A stretch of 64,000 nucleotides of DNA from Asterias amurensis (Eukaryota; Echinodermata; Asteroidea; Forcipulatida; Asteriidae): contig NC_092669.1 in NCBI RefSeq assembly GCF_032118995.1, forward strand, positions 12,324,335 through 12,388,334. The letters run 5' to 3'. Both the position numbers and the translations under genes were made by a program. Below the pieces are notes generated by a model that saw only the letters and a list, made by a program, of their open reading frames with translations, was not told the origin of the DNA and searched no databases. Positions 57,201-64,000 of this stretch are shown piece by piece (position 1 is the first letter of the stretch; every line of letters begins with the position of its first letter).

Positions 57201-57449
57201 GCTAGTCTTTGACAATTACCAATAGTGTCCACTGCCTTTAAAGGTACGATTCCATTCAGTTCAATAGAATACTGTTTATTTCGATTGTATACTACTTTGC
57301 TATCTTATTTTGTTCAGTATCTTAATTAATTGAGTCTTTGAAGCTAAACCAGCCCAACTACCCCACATAACTAGTTAGTCCGTCTTTGATACCTACCTGT
57401 TGACGTTTTTGACTGCTTTCTTTAAGCCAAGGCAACGTTCTTCCGTGTA
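45139..57449 (-). CDS. Gene C: candidate microexon gene, unknown product (core chain)
   Basis: Eight minus-strand exons form one open frame: 57397-57449 (53 nt), 56366-56374 (9), 50318-50326 (9), 48396-48404 (9), 47901-47912 (12), 46649-46663 (15), 46072-46095 (24) and 45139-45258 (120 with stop). All eight donors fit GTRNGN; the six microexon donors are all GTAAGT. Every microexon is a multiple of three and phase 0. The peptide reads ...HGRTLPWLKESSQKRQQ, then IDV, GGQ, QCQ, LDPR, NCHGR, VMNLAQLK, then GEHASRSRQRDRDDKRRW and the basic C terminus. I recognise no family. The last part is highly charged with KRR and KKR clusters; no signal peptide is visible in these exons. It could be part of a larger gene or a set of cassette exons. 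Confidence is for the chain as a whole. Confidence 0.55.
45291..45673. repeat. MITE family M2, abutting an M1 copy
   Basis: Starts 'ttaaagccattatacac', ends 'gtgtcaaatggctttaaa'. It lies 30 bases upstream of the gene C terminal exon acceptor and runs straight into the M1 copy at 45671. Confidence 0.8.
45671..45966. repeat. MITE family M1, right end missing
   Basis: Starts 'tttaaaggcagtggacactattgg' and is intact to 'gaccaattgagctcaaat'. Shares the 'tttaaa' with the M2 end. Confidence 0.8.
46072..46095 (-). CDS. Gene C microexon, 24 nt
   Basis: Lead 'tttatgtttatttgtttaattcaaacag', exon encoding VMNLAQLK, donor gtaagtacatt. Phase 0 both sides. Confidence 0.55.
46271..46545. repeat. Foldback element rich in CGCG
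   Basis: Arms 'gacaagtcgtcaatggtcctcgcgg'-like and 'ccgcgac..ttaaacgacttgtcaacaagtcg'; inside, 'tctcgcgagatcactgctctcgcg' and 'gagcagtagtctcgcgggg..tctcgcgagaa' are inverted matches. CpG-dense. Confidence 0.65.
46649..46663 (-). CDS. Gene C microexon, 15 nt
   Basis: Lead 'ctaatccgtctttctgctgatag', exon encoding NCHGR, donor gtaagtcac. TGCTG lies 5-10 bases before the acceptor. Phase 0. Confidence 0.55.
46774..46903. repeat. Palindromic foldback element (family F4)
   Basis: Arms 'ccgtgtccgaattggcgacc'/'cacattcggacacgg', then 'ggctacagctatggctagatc'/'gatctagacgtagctgtagcc'. In the gene C intron between the 15- and 12-nt exons. Confidence 0.8.
47901..47912 (-). CDS. Gene C microexon, 12 nt
   Basis: Lead 'gccggtttttcgcaccatctacag', exon CTGGATCCAAGG encoding LDPR, donor gtaagtaa. 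TTGCC lies upstream of the pyrimidine tract. Phase 0. Confidence 0.55.
48396..48404 (-). CDS. Gene C microexon, 9 nt
   Basis: Exon CAATGTCAG encodes QCQ, donor gtaagttt. The nearest pyrimidine run is about 45 bases upstream, but no AG lies between it and the acceptor 'caacgaacag', as expected for a distant branch point. TCTGC is 12 bases before the acceptor. Confidence 0.45.
49080..49325. repeat. Foldback MITE family M3
   Basis: Ends 'gggtgcgttcgattagattcc' and 'gaagctaatcaaacgcaccc' with the same inner text as 8192-8428. Confidence 0.8.
50318..50326 (-). CDS. Gene C microexon, 9 nt
   Basis: Lead 'ttattcttcctattgcaaaatcacag', exon GGCGGCCAG encoding GGQ, donor gtaagttaa. GC-rich in an AT-rich setting. 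Phase 0. Confidence 0.55.
50450..50712. repeat. Strongly G-depleted, CA-rich tract
   Basis: About 260 bases almost without G on the plus strand, including 'caaacaaacaaacaaacag' and 'aaataaataaataaataaac'. In gene C pre-mRNA it is GU-rich and lies 125-385 bases before the 9-nt GGQ exon. Confidence 0.8.
51283..51452. repeat. Palindromic foldback element (family F5), copy 1
   Basis: Arms 'ggccattttcgaaaccacgg'/'ccgtggtttcgaaaatggcc' are a perfect match. The interior has 'caagcggttggtttgacaatagcgcgtgc'. Copy 2 is at 58010-58170. Confidence 0.85.
53280..53828. repeat. MITE M1 split by a reverse SINE-like element (family S2)
   Basis: M1 ends 'tttaaaggcactggacac' at 53280 and 'taccaaatgtgtccgatgctttt' at 53828. 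The inserted 53440-53800 block carries 'gcgcatatgtccgtcactcagtgacgctcc' and, on its right, 'gtcacggctcggagattcgaacccatactctgctg', a tRNA-like SINE head in reverse. Confidence 0.65.
54432..54987. repeat. MITE M5 interrupted by a complete MITE M1
   Basis: M5 text runs from 'gccgatttcacaaaacgc' (54432) to 'ggaactgaactcat' and resumes as 'cttacgactaatcttaat...gtgaaatcgacgg' (to 54987). Between, 54555-54941 is an intact M1 copy. Confidence 0.8.
56276..56306. repeat. CAA microsatellite
   Basis: About nine CAA units, 60 bases before the acceptor side of the IDV microexon on the plus map, that is downstream of that exon in the transcript. Confidence 0.85.
56366..56374 (-). CDS. Gene C microexon, 9 nt
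   Basis: Lead 'ttttgccttcgcttcgattcag', exon ATTGATGTG encoding IDV, donor gtaagtaac. Phase 0. Confidence 0.55.
56675..56806 (-). mobile_element. SINE S1, reverse, diverged
   Basis: 'cattttggctctaccaataatacaccgatggg' then 'gtgggattcgaacccacgacctttgcatttccagagca'. The head is lost. Confidence 0.7.
56866..57242. repeat. MITE family M1, near-complete
   Basis: Ends 'ttaaaggcagtggacactattgg' and 'accaatagtgtccactgcctttaaa'. Lies between the 53-nt and IDV exons of gene C. Confidence 0.88.
57397..57449 (-). CDS. Gene C 53-nt exon
   Basis: Lead 'gttttctcttgttcatctacag', donor gtaggtatc. The frame that leaves phase 0 reads HGRTLPWLKESSQKRQQ and needs one base from the exon before. Another frame (YTEERCLGLKKAVKNVN) is also open but would stop in the 24-nt exon. 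Confidence 0.5.
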
Positions 57450-58009
57450 CTGTAGATGAACAAGAGAAAACAAAAACAGTTGCATTTTAGAAACGAGCAA
57501 ATTAATAATCATTTAAAAACATTAACGTGACGTTTTCACAACGCTAGGTGGCAGCAGACACTGCGAGCAGTTACTCTGCTGTGCTTGGATCGAAAATTTA
57601 CACATTATTTGAAAACTCTTGGATCAAATCCCCCTTCCTGGGTCAGCTTTATAAAAATAGGCCTTAACGAGATTTAATTTATGAAAACAAAATGACAAAA
57701 AAAAGACGGTGGCCTAAAATTCCTTTTTGCTCAACGTGATAAAAAAAAAACAGCTTAAACAACCACATCAAATCGCCAAATATAACGATCATGTAAAAAC
57801 CACAGATGTTTTACAACTGTTGTAGCCACCATTCTATATAAGCGTCTTAGCACACTCACTGACGTTGACATGATATCGTTACGATTGTTAAATATTGCCC
57901 TAATTGCGAATCCCAGCCGAATTGGGTACGATAATGTGGACAACACTGAAGTGTTTATGGCGGGGATAGTGCAACGACGCTCGTTAAAAGAACTCAGATT
58001 GAACGAGAC

Positions 58010-58170
58010 TATGGTCCTTTTCGAAACCACGGCTTCGGCTTTGTATTTGTCCCGGCGGTTGATTTGACAATTTGCACATGCCTTGCGTGCGCGCCCAGGG
58101 TTTCAGACAAGAGGACGGAGCCTGAAGCCGAATCCAAAACCGAAACCGTGGTTTCGAAGAGGGACTGTGA
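58010..58170. repeat. Palindromic foldback element (family F5), copy 2
   Basis: Arms 'ggtccttttcgaaaccacgg' and 'ccgtggtttcgaagagggac'; interior 'cggttgatttgacaatttgcac' parallels copy 1. Confidence 0.8.
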
Positions 58171-58703
58171 TCAGAATTAGGTCGACTGAAAGCTTGTGCT
58201 AGTTTCTGAACCTTGGATCTAGTGACGAATTAATAATTGTGAAAACGCTCAATGTTAGAGTTCAAATAACAATATTTCATATCTGACGGGTTTCTGTATA
58301 CATGCACACGGAGAGAGGTTGTTGATTTAGAGGGGGAAAGTTGGCCTATATCACGACCCAAACTCCCTAGATCCTTTAAACTGTTTTACACTCGACAAAA
58401 ATAGTGAATTCCCCTCAACCTTACATTAAACAAGAACCAAATCCACAAGAAGAATATTGTCATAAATATTTCCACCACTTTTGGTTTCCTTTCTTTTATT
58501 TTGAGATACCCGTTCCAGAATGTCTAGAGAGGCAGTTCCATTATGCGTGACACTCCCAATGGGGACTAGACTTGTTTACCAGTCCGTAATGCAGTAATCC
58601 CGGGTACAGTTATGGGTTAGAATAATAACCTCAGGTTATTTTGATGACGAGAATTGAATGCTCTTTTTATTACTGTTTGGCTAGCAAGTTGAACGTACCT
58701 TAC

Positions 58704-58736
58704 TTTTAAAGGAATAGCTTATGATGCATTGTTTGC
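58704..58736 (-). CDS. Gene C possible 33-nt exon (tentative)
   Basis: Lead 'gtgttttgcttttgctggag', donor gtaaggtac. Only one frame is usable, reading KQCIISYSFK; it takes one base and leaves one base, exactly the phase wanted by the 53-nt exon. Could be chance. Confidence 0.22.
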
Positions 58737-58886
58737 CTCCAGCAAAAGCAAAACACCGATAACTGATTCATAATTTAAAGGTGTTGCTCTTAAAATGTAT
58801 TTGCTTTCCCTCATTGACCATAAAAAGGTAGTTTAGCGCAACAAAATTATGCTAACCAGAATAAGGTTACCAGCAAAACCACCAGG

Positions 58887-59127
58887 GCCCAGTTTCATAG
58901 AGCTGCTAAGCAGAAAAAAATGCTTAGCATGAAATTTCTTTCTTGATAAAAACAGGATTACCAACTGAATTTCCATTCGTCGCATATTGCTTGGTACTGG
59001 TATTCAGCTGTTGTTTGCTTATCCTGAAAATCACGTGGAAATTCGGTTGGTAATCCTGTTTTTATCAAGGAAGAAATTTCATGCTAAGCAAATTTTTGTG
59101 CTTAGCGGCTCTATGAAATTGGACCCA
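58887..59127. repeat. Foldback MITE family M4, near-complete
   Basis: Ends 'gggcccagtttcatagagctgctaagcag' and 'tgcttagcggctctatgaaattggaccc'; the inner pair 'ataaaaacaggattaccaac'/'gttggtaatcctgtttttat' is perfect. Confidence 0.85.
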
Positions 59128-59344
59128 TGTCATGTGTACAATGTGTGACTGGCTTCCTGCATATTTCTGCTCAATAATTGTCAAGTATTTTTTCCTGCTT
59201 AAAGCAGCTCTAGGAATATGGCTCCTGATTGTAATTCAAATTCTTGAGCAAAGTTTATTAGGAGCTCGGACCTGACCCGGAAGTGAATCCCAGGGGTCGT
59301 GACCTATATCGGGATCAACTTGACCCGTTTTCGGAGTTAAACTC

Positions 59345-59495
59345 ACCAGCCGTTGATTTCACCAAACTCTTACTAGGTAGGATTAATCTTAGGACCTAGG
59401 ACGAGTTAAGTTCCGTAACCAAATACGTAGGACGCATTCAACCCATAGTAAGCTAGGATTAGTTACTCGTCCTGACTCAACGATGAAACCCACGT
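59345..59495. repeat. MITE family M5
   Basis: 'gttgatttcaccaaactctt' and 'ggattagttactcgtcctgactcaa' mark the ends. Confidence 0.65.
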
Positions 59496-59499
59496 TCCC

Positions 59500-60050
59500 T
59501 TTAACCCTGTAGTCCATGCACCGCCCGAGTTTGCTGAAAACTAATATATCAAGATTCTTGCAGTAAATTAGTGGAATCGTAGTCCAAATTTTAAAAGATA
59601 GCCACAGCTTAACTTGTATGCACAATTTGAACCTTGATATTTGTATAAAAGTACAAGTTCGCATGAGAACAATGAATGTCTCTCGTTAAACGGCTACGGT
59701 AATTTTTATGGCGAATAATATTTGTTTGTAAGGATAAAATGGACACAATAGCTTTTCAAGGCTTTTATCTGACTCAATTATTATACTGATTAAATGCGAA
59801 GGCGTGAGTTTTCGACATTTTTATCATGGATGATGAATAAATACAATTTCCTTTGTGTTTACTTATGAGCGTTTTGTTGGGGTAAGAGCTAAATTATTTC
59901 ATCATCATTAGCTTCGTTAGCTTAATAACGACTATCGAGGATTCTTTTGACGTTCCTTTTTTTCTACAAACACAAGCTAGCAAGGTTTCCTCCCACCACA
60001 TACAGTATATCGATAGGCGGCTGGGCGGTCCAGTGGCTAAATGGTTTTAT
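59500..60050. repeat. Long dispersed repeat L1r, second copy (inverted)
   Basis: Reverse-complement counterpart of 4825-5700, including 'gatagccacagcttaac', 'ctctcgttaaacggctac', 'taaatgcgaaggcgtgag' and 'cgataggcggctgggcggtccagtggcta'. Confidence 0.65.
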
Positions 60051-60295
60051 AATGCGCAGTACAAAATGTTCACGGTTATTGGCACCCTCACTCTCATAAT
60101 TATCCACGAAGTATACTTCAAAAAGCACTTAATGTCAATTGGTAACACGGATGCATCATTCTCGTCTCCAATGAAGCAAATGCCATTATCCCGAGAAAAA
60201 TTAAAACCGAATAGAGCAAATTTAAAATAGTTTTCTTCTTAAAGGTATATTGTCACTCAGATATTCCTGAATAATTTTTCTAATGGCACCGGGTG

Positions 60296-60742
60296 TAAAT
60301 TTTACAAAGAGTTGGGATTAGTCCTAACTTAGGACTAGTCCTAGGAGATATTAAAAACTTATAGCTAGTCCTAAGTTAGGACGAGTAACACCTCCTAACT
60401 AGAGATAAGACTGGTTATAACTCTTTGTGGAATCCACCCCTGGACACGTTTGGTAATATTATCAAAGACCAGTATTCTCACTTGAGAAGAAAGGGGGATC
60501 AATTGGTCATCCAGGTTGCAAGAGAAGAATGAATGAAAAAACACCCTTGTTGCATTACTTTTTGTGCTTTCAGATGCAAAGGCTTCAAGTCGAAGTATTT
60601 CCATATTTGAGTGAGAAATTACACCTTTCTCAAAACCACGTTACTTCAGGGGGAGTCGTTTCCCAACAGCTCTTCATCAAGTAGTTTTTTATGCTTACAA
60701 ATATTTTGAGTAATTACCAACGTGTCCAGTGCCTTTGACATC
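60296..60742. repeat. MITE M5 followed by a diverged MITE M1
   Basis: 60296-60441 starts 'caaagagttgggattagtcc' and ends 'ataactctttgtggaatcc'. M1-type text follows directly, from 'ctggacacgtttggtaat' to 'taccaacgtgtccagtgccttt'. Confidence 0.7.
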
Positions 60743-62342
60743 GGCTTTCAAGTTCGTCAACTCATATTTCACGAAGGGCAAACGATACGTGAAGTATCTG
60801 TTATGATTAAATTCTTAAAGATCGAATCGATTCAACAACATTCAGACGTCCACTCTAAACTCTTGAAATAATGATACCGTCTAACACATTGAAGTCTACA
60901 TTGTTGAAACACTATGCGTCAACAAGACAATTAAACAAGATTCCAACATGATTCCACTTCAAAATCTTTAAAAGAAATATCACTGTCTGACACATTGAAG
61001 TATAAATTTCGGAAGTATTTTAAGTCAACACGGTGAGAAAAAAAAGACAAATCGCCCGGTGAAAAAAAAAATGTATAGACGAGAAAGATGAAACGGTAGA
61101 TCTGTTTAAAAATGACGGTGGTTGTCGATCAAAACCGGAAGCTAGCACTCAACAGTAGCAATTACGTCGCGAAGATTATTCGATCAATTGTCACTCAGAC
61201 CAATGCCTTGGCACAACCCCGGCTGGCTGCTATAACCAGCTTGCCAACTTATCAACGTCAATCGACGTCATTCTCCGGACGCTATCGGGGTTTATTTAAT
61301 GTAGACATTAATGTCACACAGGAAACAAAGTTAAAATGAGGCAGGCAGTTGTTTTAACAGATTTTTTCGCAAACCGAAAAAAAAAATGTTTCCCCACTCT
61401 TTCGTCTTAATATACATATTTGCTTTATCTGTGTTCTGTTGAAATCCAACTTATTATTTAACTGGATAATGGATATTAAAGAGGTTATAATGGTCAAATA
61501 TCACCGGGCAGTCATTTACAGTTAAAATATCTTCAAAATCCTTTTAGAGAAGATTTTAGCAACATTTAGCCTCAGACAAGTTTCTTGTAGAACCGTCTCT
61601 AAGACTGTGATGTATAATATTCCGAATACGAAGTACTATTCCTTGGTGAACAAAATCGCTCCAGATTTGTTTGCGATGTCTCAATAACTATACTACCTTT
61701 ATGAAAGGAAAAAAAAACAATCCACAGATGAGAAATATTCTTTACATTTTTATTAAATAAGTCAAGTGTAAACTTTGCCTTTAACATGACGCAACCAAGC
61801 AATTTTAATGTGTGTTTTGTTTTGTTTTGAACTATGTTTGAAAGTTCGGAATCTCCTTATCTTTTCTCAGAAAATATCCTCCGTAGTGATTGAAATTTTC
61901 AAAGTTCAGAATATGTTTTAAAGAACCGTCACTATTGTCACTGCCTCCATAAAATAACACACACAAACATACACACAGACAAACCAACACAATTAAAACA
62001 TAATTAACAAAATCTGATAACAATGTATACGTGTTGTTCTGAATTATTGGGATGACAAAATCTCTATATCTATTCTCTGTAATAATCACACGGCATCACA
62101 TTTCAATTCCCCCCGTCAAAGATTACCAAGCCATTGATTCCGAACTGAAACCTGTCCTGCACCAAATCAAGCATGATGTCTCAAGCAGTTCTAGTCTGAC
62201 AAGATTGCATTAAACAATGTCCAAGCTAACATTTCAAGCACTGGATCATACGGTGTTTAGAGGTCCCTAAATCCCGGTGTGACCCTCTCAACGCTCACTT
62301 GTTCCTGCCGTCAATCGATGCGTTAGACGGTATGACACTCAC
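60743..62342. other. Non-repetitive stretch with no supported gene
   Basis: A 75-codon plus-strand frame at 61112-61339 is the best open frame but shows no motif. The block 61110-61330 is richer in CpG than its surroundings and could be regulatory. Otherwise AT-rich sequence, with a CA-type run at 61955-61985. Confidence 0.4.
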
Positions 62343-62358
62343 TCGACCACTCCGGCAT
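62343..62358 (-). CDS. Gene C possible first coding exon (tentative)
   Basis: ATG at 62356-62358 with G at -3, then PEWS and one spare base before a strong donor, CGA|gtgagtgtc. The single spare base is the phase required downstream. No upstream stop was seen before the A-rich tract, so the true start could be elsewhere. If right, the protein has about 92-103 residues and no signal peptide. Confidence 0.28.
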
Positions 62359-62699
62359 GTCAACGCTGTCAATTGTTTTTTTTTTTGTTTTTTTATACAT
62401 CCGGAAACCTGATTCGGAATGGAAATAATGATATTACGAAGTGTCAAGACAAAGATGTCAATGGCCTCTGTGGTTTAAAGGTACACAACTGTAGTTGGTG
62501 TGCCTTCAATTACTTCAGTCTACTATTGCATTGTGTTTTTTTCTCATAAATATGTGTAAACAAATTCGAGGGTCTCCATCCATCAAACAAGCTTGCTTTT
62601 GGGAGACCTCCCCCGCTTAATTTATTCAGTTTTCTTTCCTGTGATGTTATGTATATTTGTTTTTTAAGTGATTGAGTGGAAATAAATTGGACTATATGA

Positions 62700-62946
62700 A
62701 CTGTTGGTAAATACTCAAAATAATTGTTAGCCAAATTTTATTTTGTATTAAAAACACGATCAATGGAGAGCTGTTGATGGTGTGAAGCATTGTGGGAAAC
62801 GGCTCCCTCTTAAGTAACAAAGTTTTTGAGAAAGATTATTTATCAAAATGTTTTACAATGTCAACAGCTCTCCATTGCTCATTACTAAGTTATTTGTTAT
62901 GCTAACAATTGTTTTGAGTAATAACCAATAGTGTCCAATGCCTTCA
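62700..62946. repeat. MITE family M1, partial
   Basis: 'gttggtaaatactcaaaataat' to 'aataaccaatagtgtccaatgcctt', with 'gggaaacggctccctct'. Confidence 0.7.
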
Positions 62947-63742
62947 AATTGAGAATGCCGTTTAATATGGAGAGTGCTATACTGTTGAAGTTCGTTTAAT
63001 GGTTATCAACAACTACATTCAAATCACGATTTCTCCTTCTCCCAAACTATTTTTGTCTGAACAGCGGTTATTGTAGAATCTTCCTGATGTGTATTTCGTA
63101 GTTTAATTCCTTCAGTTTTTTTCTCCCGAAAATATCTCAAACTCAACACTTGATAATTAATGACCGCACGGACAGACAGCTTCAGGGTTGAATTTGACAC
63201 GTTGATGATGTCTTCCCGCAAACCGGTAATTTTGCCATGGACAAGATTGCGATGAAAAAAAGAAGAAACGAAAATAAGTTTTCATTAACTCATAATATTT
63301 TAAATTACCAAATTACGTTGACTTTTACAACGTGTTAGCTTTCAGCCGTGTATAGATTTTACGAAGATTGTCGCAGCGCTGGAAAAAAAATCGCCATTTA
63401 TATAAGATCTTGATGAAATGAAGAATAACGAAAACAAGTCCGAGAAGAGAGACGTCTAGGGACCCATCAGGTGGCTTTTTAAAATAATACATTGATTGAA
63501 GTCACCCTTGATAAGTTTGTCTATCAATCAATATTACTATGATCATACCTTTAAAGAATTGTAAATTAATAATGGACTTCAAACTTAATCTTGAAGTGAA
63601 TTTTGATATGTACAATAACAATGTAATTTCGCAACCACATTTTTGCCGTTACAGTATCACGAAGAAAACATACATGTGAAAGACACCATTGTCAATGAGT
63701 AATTTTAGAACCCAATTTCGTGTTTTTCTCTAAAACATTTTG

Positions 63743-64000
63743 TTAACCCAAATAGACAGATGTTTCCGAGCAAACCCATTCATCGAAAAGATTAATAATC
63801 TTTGGGGTAGTAAATTTGATCAACCTTATTGATCTTCCGCTACTAGGATTGACTGAACAAGAAATTCTATCAAAAGTTGTATTATTTTTCATTGAGGAGG
63901 CTATGTAACATGATCCAGTGAATGTTTCCGTTGGAGTACGAGTGTCTGGTAGCAGAGGGTCTTGTTGAGTTAATAAGCTGTTCTCCGGTTGGCCCGGGCC
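63743..64000 (-). CDS. Open frame entering from the right edge (unknown)
   Basis: 85 codons open from the window edge to TAA 63743-63745. It begins GPGQPENSLLTQQDPLLPDT, is Thr/Ser/Pro-rich, and has three or four Cys further on. No known motif. It may be the 3' coding end of another gene, an exon of gene C, or chance, since the local GC is raised at the edge. Confidence 0.25.
   Translation of the reverse strand, partial: GPGQPENSLLTQQDPLLPDTRTPTETFTGSCYIASSMKNNTTFDRISCSVNPSSGRSIRLIKFTTPKIINLFDEWVCSETSVYLG

Noticed and set aside
61832..62089. 85-codon minus frame with a hydrophobic centre
   Set aside because: The hydrophobic run comes from a CA/GT simple repeat; no splice sites or family match.
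63329..63378. 50-nt exon candidate RCDNLRKIYTRLKANT with a good pyrimidine-tract acceptor
   Set aside because: Its donor (gtaaaag) is weak and it leaves two bases, which does not fit the phase of the gene C exons found. Kept only as a note.

Overview
The window reads as a piece of animal nuclear genome, most likely echinoderm and plausibly a sea star. It is AT-rich, its genes are split into many short exons by GT-AG introns, and the space between exons is crowded with short foldback (MITE-like) elements and tRNA-derived SINEs. The organism is inferred from gene and repeat style, not proven. Every gene I can support lies on the minus strand.

Layout on the + strand map. About 0-13.3 kb holds the first four coding exons of a GABA-B-type class C receptor (gene B), which runs off the left edge. 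From 13.3 to 18.2 kb is intergenic, with SINEs, two non-LTR retrotransposon relics and an 85-bp direct-repeat pair. From 18.2 to 20.8 kb is a complete three-exon, 506-residue CYP2-like cytochrome P450. From 22.7 to 38.4 kb is a complete 16-exon, 776-residue GABA-B2-like receptor (gene A). All its exon joins keep phase, and one intron starts with GC. From 38.4 to 45.1 kb is intergenic and repeat-rich. From 45.1 to about 57.4 kb (perhaps 62.4 kb) is a candidate gene of very small exons (gene C). Its 39-codon terminal exon is preceded by six microexons of 24, 15, 12, 9, 9 and 9 nt, all phase 0 and in one continuous frame, plus a 53-nt exon. A minus-strand open frame touches the right edge.

Genes A and B share exon lengths and phases over the first four exons and look like a tandem duplication, with the P450 gene lying between the copies. 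Both lack the pair of cysteines that forms the first lobe-1 disulfide in vertebrate GABA-B subunits. Gene A ends in a short tail without the coiled coil used for GABA-B1/B2 pairing. Gene C matches no family I recognise and is the most novel item: its architecture recalls microexon genes, and five of the six microexons have a TGC close upstream of the acceptor, the motif linked to SRRM3/4-dependent microexons.

At least six foldback families recur, several nested in one another. SINE copies at 10.5 and 17.5 kb still show target-site duplications. Intronic tandem arrays lie at about 2.9-4.05 kb (period about 180 bp) and 18.8-19.1 kb (period about 43 bp).
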